The notes under the pieces are model-generated. The model saw only the letters and a program-made list of their open reading frames with translations, searched no databases and was not told the origin of the DNA. The position numbers and the translations under genes are program-made. 9,972 nt of DNA from Bacteriovoracaceae bacterium UBA2428. Its GTDB lineage: Bacteria; Bdellovibrionota; UBA2428. Positions 1 through 7,048 of this stretch are shown one piece after another (the stretch's first letter is position 1; every line of letters begins with the position of its first letter). The DNA lies in contig DDRA01000040.1 in the NCBI GenBank assembly GCA_002343545.1, forward strand, positions 40,299 to 50,270, read 5' to 3'.

Positions 1-575
1 CGGCCGGGACGGCCACCGCCTACCGCGGTCCTCGTCATCCCATCATCGTCGGGAGCTTCGACAACAAGTCGAACTACATGCGCGGACTCTTCACCGACGG
101 CGAAGATCGCCTCGGCAACCAGGCGAAGACGGCCCTCATCGCCCATTTGCAACAGACGCGCCGCTTTTCCGTCATGGATCGCGACAACCTGAAGGCCCTC
201 AGCCAAGAGGCCGGCTACCGCAAGTCCCCGCAAAACATCAAGGGCGCGAAGTACGTCGTCAGCGGCGACGTGACCGAGTTCGGTCGCCGCGACACGGGCG
301 ATCGGCAGCTCTTCGGCGTGCTGGGCAGCGGAAAGAAGCAGACGGCCTACTCGAAGGTCACGCTCAACGTGATCGACGTGGACTCCTCGGAAGTCGTTTT
401 TTCGGCGTCGGGCGCCGGCGAATACGCCTTGAGCGACCGCGAAGTCTTGGGCTTCGGCGGAAACTCGGGCTACGACTCGACGTTGAACGGCAAAGTTCTC
501 GATCTCGCCATCCGCGAAGCCGTCGATCGTCTGGCCGAAGGCATGGACAACGACGAATGGAATCCCGCCAAATGA
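1..575 (+). CDS. CsgG/HfaB-family outer-membrane lipoprotein component (5' end outside window)
   Basis: This is the C-terminal 190 residues of a CsgG/HfaB-family protein. The reading frame is open from the first full codon at position 3, so the true start, signal peptide and lipobox lie upstream of the window. An ATG at 78 is an internal methionine: family-like sequence (VGSFDNKSNYMRGLF) runs across it. Family landmarks seen are GSFDNKSNYMRG, the LGNQAKTALIAHLQQT helix, the MDRDNL segment and the KYVVSGDVTEF strand. Also visible is the C-terminal LNVIDVDSSEVVFSASGAGEY region. CsgG of the curli system forms an outer-membrane secretion pore. Relatives encoded beside DUF4810 and DUF799 genes, as here, belong to an envelope lipoprotein group whose function is less defined, so curli secretion should not be assumed; no csgA, csgB, csgE or csgF is visible. 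The TGA stop overlaps the next start (ATGA), indicating translational coupling. Confidence 0.9.
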   Translation, partial: AGTATAYRGPRHPIIVGSFDNKSNYMRGLFTDGEDRLGNQAKTALIAHLQQTRRFSVMDRDNLKALSQEAGYRKSPQNIKGAKYVVSGDVTEFGRRDTGDRQLFGVLGSGKKQTAYSKVTLNVIDVDSSEVVFSASGAGEYALSDREVLGFGGNSGYDSTLNGKVLDLAIREAVDRLAEGMDNDEWNPAK

Positions 576-931
576 TCATCCGCCGTCTCGCGGGCCTCGG
601 CACGCTGCTCTTGCTTTCGGCATGCGCCTCGAAGCCGCTCTACTACTGGGGGAATTACGAATCGGTGCTCTACCGCTCGATGACGGATGCCGGACGCGAA
701 TCGCCGAGCCGTCAGATCGAGCGACTGCGCGAAGACGTCGCCGTCGCGGCGAAGCGCGGGCTTGCCCTGCCGCCCGGCTTTCGCGCGCATTTGGGTTATC
801 TCTACTCGGAGGTCGGCAACGGCGAGTTGGCCCGCGCCGAGTTCCTCGCCGAGAAGCAGAGTTTCCCCGAAGCTTCGGCGCTCATGGATCGCTTTCTCGC
901 CAAGGGCACCCCGAAACGGAGTGACCGATGA
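572..931 (+). CDS. DUF4810-family lipoprotein
   Basis: A 119-residue lipoprotein. An N-terminal MIIRR is followed by a short hydrophobic stretch and lipobox LSAC with Cys18 as the lipidation site. Directly after it comes the DUF4810 signature YYWGNYESVLY, then a helical region with PPGFRAHLGYLYSEVG (a TPR-like pair of helices) and a closing EKQSFPEASALMDRFL. Length and motif order match the DUF4810 family. Two in-frame ATGs exist, at 557 and 572. I chose 572 because it forms an ATGA overlap with the preceding stop and gives a compact signal peptide; the 557 start would add five polar residues. The family is normally encoded between a CsgG-like and a DUF799 gene, as here. The product is inferred to be a small outer-membrane lipoprotein partner of those two. 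Its molecular function is not known to me. Confidence 0.9.
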   Translation: MIIRRLAGLGTLLLLSACASKPLYYWGNYESVLYRSMTDAGRESPSRQIERLREDVAVAAKRGLALPPGFRAHLGYLYSEVGNGELARAEFLAEKQSFPEASALMDRFLAKGTPKRSDR

Positions 932-1563
932 AAAACTCCTTTGGCGTCGCCCTCGCCCTGCTCTTGGTGGTCGGCTGCGCTTCGAAACCCTACGACTACA
1001 CGAACTTCCGCAAGTACTCGCCGCGATCGATCCTCGTGTTGCCCCCGCTCAATTCGAGCGGCGACGTGACGGGCTCCTACAGTTGTCTCGCGACGGTGAC
1101 GCGCCCGATCGCCGAGAAAGGCTTTTACGTTTTTCCCGTCGAGGTCATCGATCGGATGCTCAAGGAAAACGGCTTGCCGACGCCGGGCGAAATGCACCAG
1201 GCCTCGCTCAAGAAAATCTCCGAGATTCTTGCCCCCGACGCCGTGCTTTACCTGAACGTCACGGGTTACGGGACCCGCTTCAGCGTCATCACGAGCAACA
1301 CGCGGGTCACGATCGTCGGTCGACTCGTTCACGCGAAGACCGGCACCCTTCTTTGGGAAGGCCGCGCCACCGCCAACGAGTCGTCCTCGGCGCAGCAGAG
1401 CGACGGCGTCCTGGGCATGATCGTGAATGCTGCGGTGGCCCAAGCGGTCAATTCGGCCACGGATCGCGCCCACGACATCTGCCGCTACGTTTCGCACCAG
1501 CTTTTCCTGACGCCGGACCATGGGCTTTTGGACGGGCCTTACGCGATCCCGAAAAACCCGTAA
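928..1563 (+). CDS. DUF799 / GNA1162-like lipoprotein
   Basis: A 211-residue lipoprotein. The signal peptide MKNSFGVALALLLVVGC has lipobox VVGC and Cys17. The body has the DUF799 hallmarks: YDYTNFRKYSPRSILVLPP near the N terminus, GFYVFPVEVIDRMLKENGLPTPGEMH, and APDAVLYLNVTGYGTRF. The RLVHAKTGTLLWEGRA segment resembles the TolB-N/CsgG-like alpha/beta fold reported for GNA1162, an outer-membrane lipoprotein of Neisseria. The start is well supported: the ATG overlaps the previous TGA (ATGA) and a GGAG Shine-Dalgarno lies at 918-921 with a 6-base gap. It is the third gene of the CsgG/DUF4810/DUF799 operon, and its product is inferred to assemble with the other two at the outer membrane. The role of the complex remains open. 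No convincing terminator follows the stop. Confidence 0.92.
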   Translation: MKNSFGVALALLLVVGCASKPYDYTNFRKYSPRSILVLPPLNSSGDVTGSYSCLATVTRPIAEKGFYVFPVEVIDRMLKENGLPTPGEMHQASLKKISEILAPDAVLYLNVTGYGTRFSVITSNTRVTIVGRLVHAKTGTLLWEGRATANESSSAQQSDGVLGMIVNAAVAQAVNSATDRAHDICRYVSHQLFLTPDHGLLDGPYAIPKNP

Positions 1564-1622
1564 GACGCGATCTAAGACCGACAAAGTTCCCGCTCGGGCG
1601 AAAATCCGTATTCCCCCTTAAA

Positions 1623-1649
1623 ATGGTCGCTCCAGCCAAGGGGGACCAT
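1623..1649 (+). promoter_or_regulatory. Hairpin covering the Shine-Dalgarno of the subtilase gene
   Basis: ATGGTC at 1623-1628 is perfectly complementary to GACCAT at 1644-1649. After a bulged G at 1629 the stem continues as CTCC (1630-1633) with GGGG (1640-1643, one G-U pair), closing on a 6-base AGCCAA loop. The strong Shine-Dalgarno AAGGGGG (1638-1644) is mostly inside the 3' arm, and the TTG start follows at 1651. Folded RNA would hide the ribosome binding site. That this regulates translation is inference. Confidence 0.45.
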
Positions 1650-1650
1650 C

Positions 1651-4332
1651 TTGAGAACGAAGCCTTTTTCGCGAAACCGTTTTTTGCTCGCCACGACTTT
1701 TCTCGCGCTCTCGTCTTGCCGCGTGGCGAACCAGAAGCCCACGGATATCTTTGCCGACCGCACGGATCTTCCCAAGTCCCTCGATACCCTGGCGAACCCC
1801 AAACCAACGCACGCGCCGGGCGCAGGGCTTCCGAGCCGCGTCTCGGTCGCCGTCATCGATAACGGAGTGGACTACACGCACCCCGATCTCGTTCGGCAGA
1901 TTCGCTTCGACGCGGGCATGAAAGGCGCCGGACTCGACGTCATGGGCGACGATCGCTGGCCCCACCCGAACTTGATCGACGCTTCGCTCTTCTCCTTCGG
2001 CGCGCGCGGCGTGCAGGACGGATTGATCCGGGGAGCGCCCGAACACCCGCTCAACCTTATCCTCAAGGCCAACGAAGACTTCCTGCGCACCTTCCTGCCG
2101 ATCCATCGGGCCGATACGCGTCTCGCGAATACCCTCTTCCGCCGTATCAACGAGAGCAACTTTTCGCTCTTCATGGCGACGAACTTCTTGCGTTACTGGG
2201 ACGCCGACGAATACGCCGACCTCAAGAAGCTCGGACGACTGATCACCGAAGGCAGCCCCCCGAGCCCCGAAGCCTCGCTCGAGACGCAATACAACTGGAG
2301 AAGGCTCGCCGAGCTTCCCTGGACCGGGGATCTTTCCTACGAATTCCGCACGGTCGAGGGCGCCGAGTTCTTCGCCGAGAACATCGAGAAAGCCTACAAG
2401 GGCTTCGACGCCGCGACGGGCTACTCGGCGAAACTCGAACCGATGCGGGCGTTCTACAAGGCGCGCAACTCTGCGCACGAGAACCGCGACCTGGAAAGTT
2501 CGCTGAGTTCCGCCTTCAACGCCGTGACGAATCGCTACCCCCGCTACTCGCCCGAGGTGCAACTTTCCGAAACCCTCTGCGGTATCTACTCCCCGGATCT
2601 CTACCGCCGCATCGTCGATCCGCAGACGAACGCCACGGTCAAGTTCGACCTGGTCCGGAAGGGCTTCGACGAACAGATTCGGATCTTCGGCGAGTTTCTC
2701 GACGTCTACGAAAAACTCCACGCCGATCAACCCGACGACGTGGCGGGCGTCCGGGACACGCGGATCGCAATGGGATTCCTCCCCAAATACTTCGCGAACG
2801 TCGTAAGCCCGGCCGAACGAACCCTCTTTTTCTGCGACTCGAAGGAGCCCCGCCGCCAACCCGATCCGAAGATCGTTCGCTTCGCCAAGGAGCGCGGGCA
2901 TCCTTTCTTCGACCGCGCCAGCGCGGAAGAGGTGCACGGCACCCACGTCGCGGGCATCATCGCGCGCCAAAGCCCCAAGAACCAGATCGTGCCGATCCGT
3001 ATCATTACGGCCTCCAGCGAAAGCATCCCGCTGCGCGACAAGCAGGTCCGCGCCGAGCTCGAGAAAGGTTTCTCGGAATGGATCGACGCCTACCCGTCGG
3101 CGTTGCTCGCGGCCCAAAAGCGTCTGGGCGTGAGCGGGCGGGGCGCGGTGCTCGCCAAGTTCCGCGAGTACCTGAACGAGTTCTGGGGCCGTCACCGGCT
3201 CGACTTCTATTTCTTCAACGAAATGATGGAGTCCATCCGTTACGTCGGCGCCCAACGCATCAAGCTCGCGAACATGTCGCTCGGCACGACCTTCGAGCAA
3301 GAAGTCGACTCGCCGAATCCGCCGACCGCGCGCGAACGGCTCAATACGGATGGGACCTTTGTCGTTTACGAATACTTCAAGACCCGCGTCGCGCAGGAAG
3401 TCCGCTCGAACGCGCCCCACACCCTCTTCGTCATCGCCTCGGGCAACGACGCCAAGTGGGTGGACGGCCGCACGCGCAGCGCCCTCCCTTGCGACTTGAC
3501 CTCGAGCTACCTCGCCCAGTTCGAGCAGGACGCGGGCGCGAAGAAAGTCGTTAACAACGACGGCTTCCGCAACGTGCTTTGCGTCGGATCGATGAACTCC
3601 CGCGACGAGCTTTCGAGTTTCATGAACCTACCCGTGACCGAGACGCCCTTCGTGCTGTCGTACGGCGAGGCGATCCTCGCGCCCGTCAAGCAGACGAGCT
3701 GCGGCTTCGCCGAGACGAGCCTCCAGAAGGAAAACGGCATGGGATCGACCTTCTCGATAGCGACTCCAATCTTCGACTTCGAAGGTTTCGAGAACGGCAA
3801 GTACGACGCCTTCCTCAAGAAGAACGGCTTCCTGAGCGGCCGCGAGCGTCCATCGGAACTCAAGAAAACCCGCAGCTGGTTCAACGAAACGTATCTCTCG
3901 ATGATCCGCGGCGCCCTCCAGTCGACGATGCGCGCCGAGTACTACCGCCGTTGCTTCGAGAACCCGGTTTCACCCAAAGACCACCTGAGCGGGACTTCGA
4001 TGGCGACGCCGGCCGTCGCGGGCTACATCGGCCGAATCTTGTCCACCTACCTGCGGCTCGCGAAGATCGAGGAGGAGCAGGCCTACGACGATCCACGCTT
4101 CTCCCCCGAGAACATCATCAAGCATCTCCAAGACAAGAGTCCGGCCTTCGGCGGCTCCTCCATCATCAAGGATGTGCGTAAGGTCTCGGATATCCGCAGC
4201 TGGTCGACGCGCCTGAAGCCGGCGGAGCTCGAGGAGCGCCTCGCCACGCCCGTCATCGACGTACGGGCCGGACGTAGCTTCCAAGGCGACGCGAAGGCCT
4301 TCGAGACCTTCATCGACGGCGCCGGGATCTAA
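1651..4332 (+). CDS. Lipoprotein S8 (subtilisin-like) serine protease with very large insertions
   Basis: An 893-residue predicted lipoprotein protease. The TTG start is supported by the Shine-Dalgarno AAGGGGG six bases upstream and by the signal peptide it yields: basic N terminus, FLLATTFLAL, lipobox LSSC with Cys23. No in-frame ATG occurs early enough to replace it. The complete S8 catalytic set is visible: Asp70 in VAVIDNGVDYTHPDL, His429 in EVHGTHVAG, oxyanion Asn599 in FVIASGND and Ser783 in SGTSMATP. Spacing is far from standard: 358 residues separate Asp and His (31 in subtilisin BPN'), with further insertions of roughly 80 and 120 residues in the two later intervals. Several cysteines in the mature protein could form disulfides. 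It is probably anchored in an envelope membrane facing the periplasm or the cell surface. No separate propeptide is evident. The lipoprotein operon lies 87 bases upstream and an exported ligase-fold protein 71 bases downstream. The substrate is unknown. Confidence 0.92.
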   Translation: MRTKPFSRNRFLLATTFLALSSCRVANQKPTDIFADRTDLPKSLDTLANPKPTHAPGAGLPSRVSVAVIDNGVDYTHPDLVRQIRFDAGMKGAGLDVMGDDRWPHPNLIDASLFSFGARGVQDGLIRGAPEHPLNLILKANEDFLRTFLPIHRADTRLANTLFRRINESNFSLFMATNFLRYWDADEYADLKKLGRLITEGSPPSPEASLETQYNWRRLAELPWTGDLSYEFRTVEGAEFFAENIEKAYKGFDAATGYSAKLEPMRAFYKARNSAHENRDLESSLSSAFNAVTNRYPRYSPEVQLSETLCGIYSPDLYRRIVDPQTNATVKFDLVRKGFDEQIRIFGEFLDVYEKLHADQPDDVAGVRDTRIAMGFLPKYFANVVSPAERTLFFCDSKEPRRQPDPKIVRFAKERGHPFFDRASAEEVHGTHVAGIIARQSPKNQIVPIRIITASSESIPLRDKQVRAELEKGFSEWIDAYPSALLAAQKRLGVSGRGAVLAKFREYLNEFWGRHRLDFYFFNEMMESIRYVGAQRIKLANMSLGTTFEQEVDSPNPPTARERLNTDGTFVVYEYFKTRVAQEVRSNAPHTLFVIASGNDAKWVDGRTRSALPCDLTSSYLAQFEQDAGAKKVVNNDGFRNVLCVGSMNSRDELSSFMNLPVTETPFVLSYGEAILAPVKQTSCGFAETSLQKENGMGSTFSIATPIFDFEGFENGKYDAFLKKNGFLSGRERPSELKKTRSWFNETYLSMIRGALQSTMRAEYYRRCFENPVSPKDHLSGTSMATPAVAGYIGRILSTYLRLAKIEEEQAYDDPRFSPENIIKHLQDKSPAFGGSSIIKDVRKVSDIRSWSTRLKPAELEERLATPVIDVRAGRSFQGDAKAFETFIDGAGI

Positions 4333-4339
4333 TCCCGAC

Positions 4340-4369
4340 GAGGCCCCGATCTCGCACGACCGGGGCCTC
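4340..4369 (+). terminator. Terminator-like hairpin after the subtilase gene
   Basis: GAGGCCCCG (4340-4348) and CGGGGCCTC (4361-4369) form a perfect 9-bp GC-rich stem around a 12-base loop, beginning 7 bases after the subtilase stop. There is no T-run on either side. It is therefore not a canonical intrinsic terminator; it could be a weak terminator, a 3'-end stabiliser, or an attenuator before the next gene. Confidence 0.45.
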
Positions 4370-4403
4370 AAGTCCGCGCGTCAAAGTTCCGATCCTAAAG
4401 GGG

Positions 4404-5900
4404 ATGCTTAGGCCATCAGCGGGATCCTTTGTCCTTCGTTTGGCGTGGCTCGTCACGGGCCTATTGCCCTTCGCGCCGAAGGCTTTCGCCTGGCCCCCGA
4501 CCTTCGGCCTCGAGTTGAATCTGTGGTCCGTCGAGTTGGCCGGGATCTTCGACAAGCGGATGGAAGACGAGAGCATTCCCGAGGCTCGTCGGCAGGTCCC
4601 CACGGCGGACGGAGAGTTTCGCGTCGCCAAACAGTTTTCCGATGACCTCTTCGCCTACTGCCAACCCCAGTGCCGCCGGACGGAGCATCCGGGCAAGTTT
4701 TCCTTCACGGAATGGAAGTTCGAGTTCGAAGACGGATTCGGCTTCAACATCGCCGTCGATCCGTCGACCGTCGAAATTCAGGTTGGTCCTTGGACCTCCG
4801 AGCAATGGAAGGTCCACGAGAAGAGCCTGCAGCGCTTTCTCTACGACTTTCCGGCCCGCAAGAAACTCATCCACAAAGGACTGGACGGCACGGAGTCGAG
4901 CGCCCACCTCAACATCGGAGTACGCTCCGCCTTCGAAGACGACGGCCTTTCTTTCGCGCGTTACGTCGCGGACTACTGGCAATACCCCGAGCTGGCCGAA
5001 GGACTGCTCGGGAACGATCCCGACAATGCACCGACCCTCGAAAGGCTTAGGCCGGAACAACGCGAGGCGGCTCTGGCCGTATTCGAGGGCGTGAACCGCG
5101 AAGCGGGTCTTTCGCCCCAGGAGGTCGCGCAGAGGATCACGCGACAAGTCTATACATGGTCCCCGGGTCACGAAGGCACCGCGCTCAACTACCATAACCA
5201 AGCCGTCGGCATGAAGTACGTCACCGATCCCGGAAAACTCGTCGGCGACAATCTTGGCGACGTGCCCACCGAGCTTCGCGCCAACCGCGAACCCGTCACG
5301 GCGGCGCACGCCACGCTGCAGGTCGAGCTTCAGCAGAAAAGGCTCGAGTACCTGCGCGCCAAGCAAGGCGAGCCGATTTTCTTCCGACCCGACGTCGTCA
5401 GTTTCTCGGACGCCGACAAAGTCGACGCCTTCCTCATGTACCTCGGGGATATGGGCCTCGAGGCGGAGTACAAGACCTACGCGATTCTGCTGCCGAGCGA
5501 ATTGCGACGGGTCAAGCCGAACCCCTTTTTGATGGGCGCCAAGCTGCCCGCGAAGTTCGAGCCCGACGAAAGGTTCTTACGACGCCTGCACCACTCGAGC
5601 TTCGTGAGGGATCGCTTCCAAGACTTCCTGCTGTCGCGAAAAGCCCTGGCGCCCGAGATTTTCGAGAAGACGCTGCAACGCATGCTGCCTTACGTTGAGA
5701 GCGAGGAAAACGGCCCGATCCGCGCCCTGCTCGTCTCGATGGGAGCCCAGGTACCCGAGCCCATCCGACCGCCCCCTCCTTCGGCCCCCGTGCTTCAAGC
5801 CGCGACCGAAGCCCCCCTTCCGGGGGGACGGCCCTCGCTCCTCCAGCGCTGCAACGCGATCTGGTCACGCCTGCTGGGCCACGCGACCCCGTCGCCCTAG
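4404..5900 (+). CDS. Sec-exported protein, tentative glutamine-synthetase/GCS/amidoligase-like fold
   Basis: A 498-residue protein that I do not recognise as a named gene. Residues 1-29 form a clear signal peptide with basic residues, LAWLVTGLLPFA and an AFA cleavage site before WPP. The mature part shows motifs in the order seen in amidoligase/GCS-type members of the glutamine-synthetase fold. These are TFGLELN (Glu37), FEFEDGFGFNIAVDPSTVEI (Asp119, Glu124), SAHLNIGV (His168, Asn170), and NYHNQAVGMKYV followed by TELRANRE (Glu290, Arg292, Arg295). Known amidoligases use ATP to form amide bonds, which would be odd outside the cytoplasm, so a non-ligase binding or transfer role is possible. 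The C-terminal tail (about 450-475) is proline-rich. The start is the first in-frame ATG; AAAGG at 4397-4401 is close to it (2-base gap), so the ribosome site is not ideal. The gene converges on the AGE gene with 14 bases between stops. CDS certain; fold assignment about even odds. Confidence 0.85.
   Translation: MLRPSAGSFVLRLAWLVTGLLPFAPKAFAWPPTFGLELNLWSVELAGIFDKRMEDESIPEARRQVPTADGEFRVAKQFSDDLFAYCQPQCRRTEHPGKFSFTEWKFEFEDGFGFNIAVDPSTVEIQVGPWTSEQWKVHEKSLQRFLYDFPARKKLIHKGLDGTESSAHLNIGVRSAFEDDGLSFARYVADYWQYPELAEGLLGNDPDNAPTLERLRPEQREAALAVFEGVNREAGLSPQEVAQRITRQVYTWSPGHEGTALNYHNQAVGMKYVTDPGKLVGDNLGDVPTELRANREPVTAAHATLQVELQQKRLEYLRAKQGEPIFFRPDVVSFSDADKVDAFLMYLGDMGLEAEYKTYAILLPSELRRVKPNPFLMGAKLPAKFEPDERFLRRLHHSSFVRDRFQDFLLSRKALAPEIFEKTLQRMLPYVESEENGPIRALLVSMGAQVPEPIRPPPPSAPVLQAATEAPLPGGRPSLLQRCNAIWSRLLGHATPSP
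5812..5827. other. Perfect C6/G6 hairpin inside the 3' end of the exported ligase-fold gene
   Basis: Six C (5812-5817), TTCC, then six G (5822-5827) form a perfect 6-bp all-GC stem. On the minus strand the loop reads GGAA, a GNRA-type tetraloop, and this copy lies about 88 bases past the stop of the convergent AGE gene. It may form a 3'-end structure on AGE readthrough RNA. The two homopolymer runs are also a place where sequencing indels could arise within the coding frame. Confidence 0.4.
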
Positions 5901-5914
5901 CGCCTTCTACGGCC

Positions 5915-7048
5915 CTATTCGCCCGTCCGCTCCGGATGCGCGGAATACTCCTGGATCGCCCCGATGATGTGGTAGAGCGAGCTCGCCTTGGCGGGCTGCG
6001 GAACGAAGATCCCTTCGTGGCTCCAGGTATCGAACCAGAGCCCCGGCAACGGCGTCTCGAAGTAACGAAGCAGGGTCGCCAGCGCTTGCTCGGCGGCGGC
6101 CCGAAAGCGCTCGTCCTTGCGCGTGCGCGCGAGCTGCGCGGCCGCCTTGACCCTTTCGCACTGGGACCAAAAACGAGAACTCGCCGTCTTGACCGTGCCG
6201 TCGCTCCAAACTTCGTCGACGACCGCGCCGCGCTCGCTCCGCACTCCGTAGGATTCGGCGCGATCGAAGAGTCCAAGCCGGGCCGTCGAGAGATCCTCGC
6301 CCGTCAGCGCTTCGTAACGCCCCATGAGCCAACACCATTCGTAGTGATGCCCGGGCTCGAAGTAGAACTTTCCTTCCCAAAGGATCGGCTTCCATCGCTC
6401 CGTGAACTGCTCGGCGAGCATTCCGGTCCCGGCGTCGATGAAGCGATCGAGACAAAGGTCCAACAGCGAGCGCGCGAGGGCGCGCCAGCGCGGGTCGCCG
6501 TCGACCTCCATCCAAGCGAGCGCCGCCTCGAGCAGATGCATGTGGGGATTCGACACGTAGACGGCGTGACCCTGACTCAGTTCCGAGTATCCCCCCTCGG
6601 GGAGTTTGCGTTCGCGCTCCAGGTACTGGAGCAACGCGAAAGCGCGGGCGCGCAACGGCGCCCGGGGACTGAGGGCGTGGAGCTGCGCGAGCCCAAAAAG
6701 CGCGAAAGCCTGCGCGTAAAGATCGGGATTGGCGTCGTGAACGGTACCTTCGGGAGAGACGGAATGCGCGAAGGCTCCCGAGGCGAGCGAACACGGTCCG
6801 CGCAAAAACGTCGCGCCGTGCTCGATGGCGTTCGCGGCCGGGCCCGTGCCGCAAACTCCCAAGGCGATGGCGGTGCGAAAGCTGTAGATCTGGCGAGCCT
6901 GGACCATCGAGCGCTTCGGGCCTATGAGGGCTTCGCCCTCGGGCGAAAGGTTTTCGAAGAAGCCCCCACCCGACCAGTCGATGCCGCGCTCTAGCCAAAG
7001 CGGTAACGCCTTCGTTGAGAGCCAATCCAAGGCCTTCCGTTTGAGCAC
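5915..7048 (-). CDS. AGE-family sugar epimerase/isomerase (N-acylglucosamine 2-epimerase / mannose isomerase type)
   Basis: A 377-residue cytoplasmic enzyme with no signal peptide and the usual length of the family. Members fold as an (alpha/alpha)6 barrel and interconvert epimeric or aldose/ketose sugars such as GlcNAc/ManNAc or mannose/fructose. Family motifs appear in order: QARQIYSF (Arg52), NPHMHLLEAALAW (His169, His171), EPGHHYEWCWLM (His234, Glu237), SRFWSQCERVKA and SSLYHIIGAIQEY (His360). Arg52, His234, Glu237 and His360 match the positions of catalytic residues in characterised members such as E. coli YihS, so the enzyme should be active. The exact substrate cannot be told from sequence alone. 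It begins with GTG at 7048; a stop codon four codons upstream in the same frame rules out a longer start, and no strong Shine-Dalgarno is visible. It is a single gene, convergent with the exported protein and divergent from the prepilin gene. Its start codon lies at the edge of a hairpin. Confidence 0.9.
   Translation of the reverse strand: MLKRKALDWLSTKALPLWLERGIDWSGGGFFENLSPEGEALIGPKRSMVQARQIYSFRTAIALGVCGTGPAANAIEHGATFLRGPCSLASGAFAHSVSPEGTVHDANPDLYAQAFALFGLAQLHALSPRAPLRARAFALLQYLERERKLPEGGYSELSQGHAVYVSNPHMHLLEAALAWMEVDGDPRWRALARSLLDLCLDRFIDAGTGMLAEQFTERWKPILWEGKFYFEPGHHYEWCWLMGRYEALTGEDLSTARLGLFDRAESYGVRSERGAVVDEVWSDGTVKTASSRFWSQCERVKAAAQLARTRKDERFRAAAEQALATLLRYFETPLPGLWFDTWSHEGIFVPQPAKASSLYHIIGAIQEYSAHPERTGE

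Noticed and set aside
1582..1608. Possible flagellar sigma-28 promoter (CAAAGTTC followed by an 11-base gap)
   Set aside because: The -35 part resembles TAAAGTTT but the -10 part AAAATCCG does not resemble GCCGATAA, and no flagellar gene follows.
1619..1624. TAAAAT as a promoter for the subtilase
   Set aside because: It is a good -10 match but no acceptable -35 lies 15-19 bases upstream, so it is not listed as a feature; it is only mentioned with the hairpin.
687..1862. 391-residue plus-strand frame spanning the DUF4810, DUF799 and subtilase 5' regions
   Set aside because: It is out of frame with three well-supported lipoproteins and is Arg/Pro-rich shadow sequence.
1618..3420. 600-residue open frame on the minus strand opposite the subtilase
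   Set aside because: It is antisense to a gene with intact S8 motifs and a signal peptide. Its translation is rich in Arg, Val, Glu and Gly with no recognisable domain, as expected from a GC-rich antisense shadow.
5936..6994. 352-residue plus-strand frame and a 372-residue alternative minus-strand frame over the AGE gene
   Set aside because: Both are shadows of the AGE gene, whose frame contains all the family motifs.
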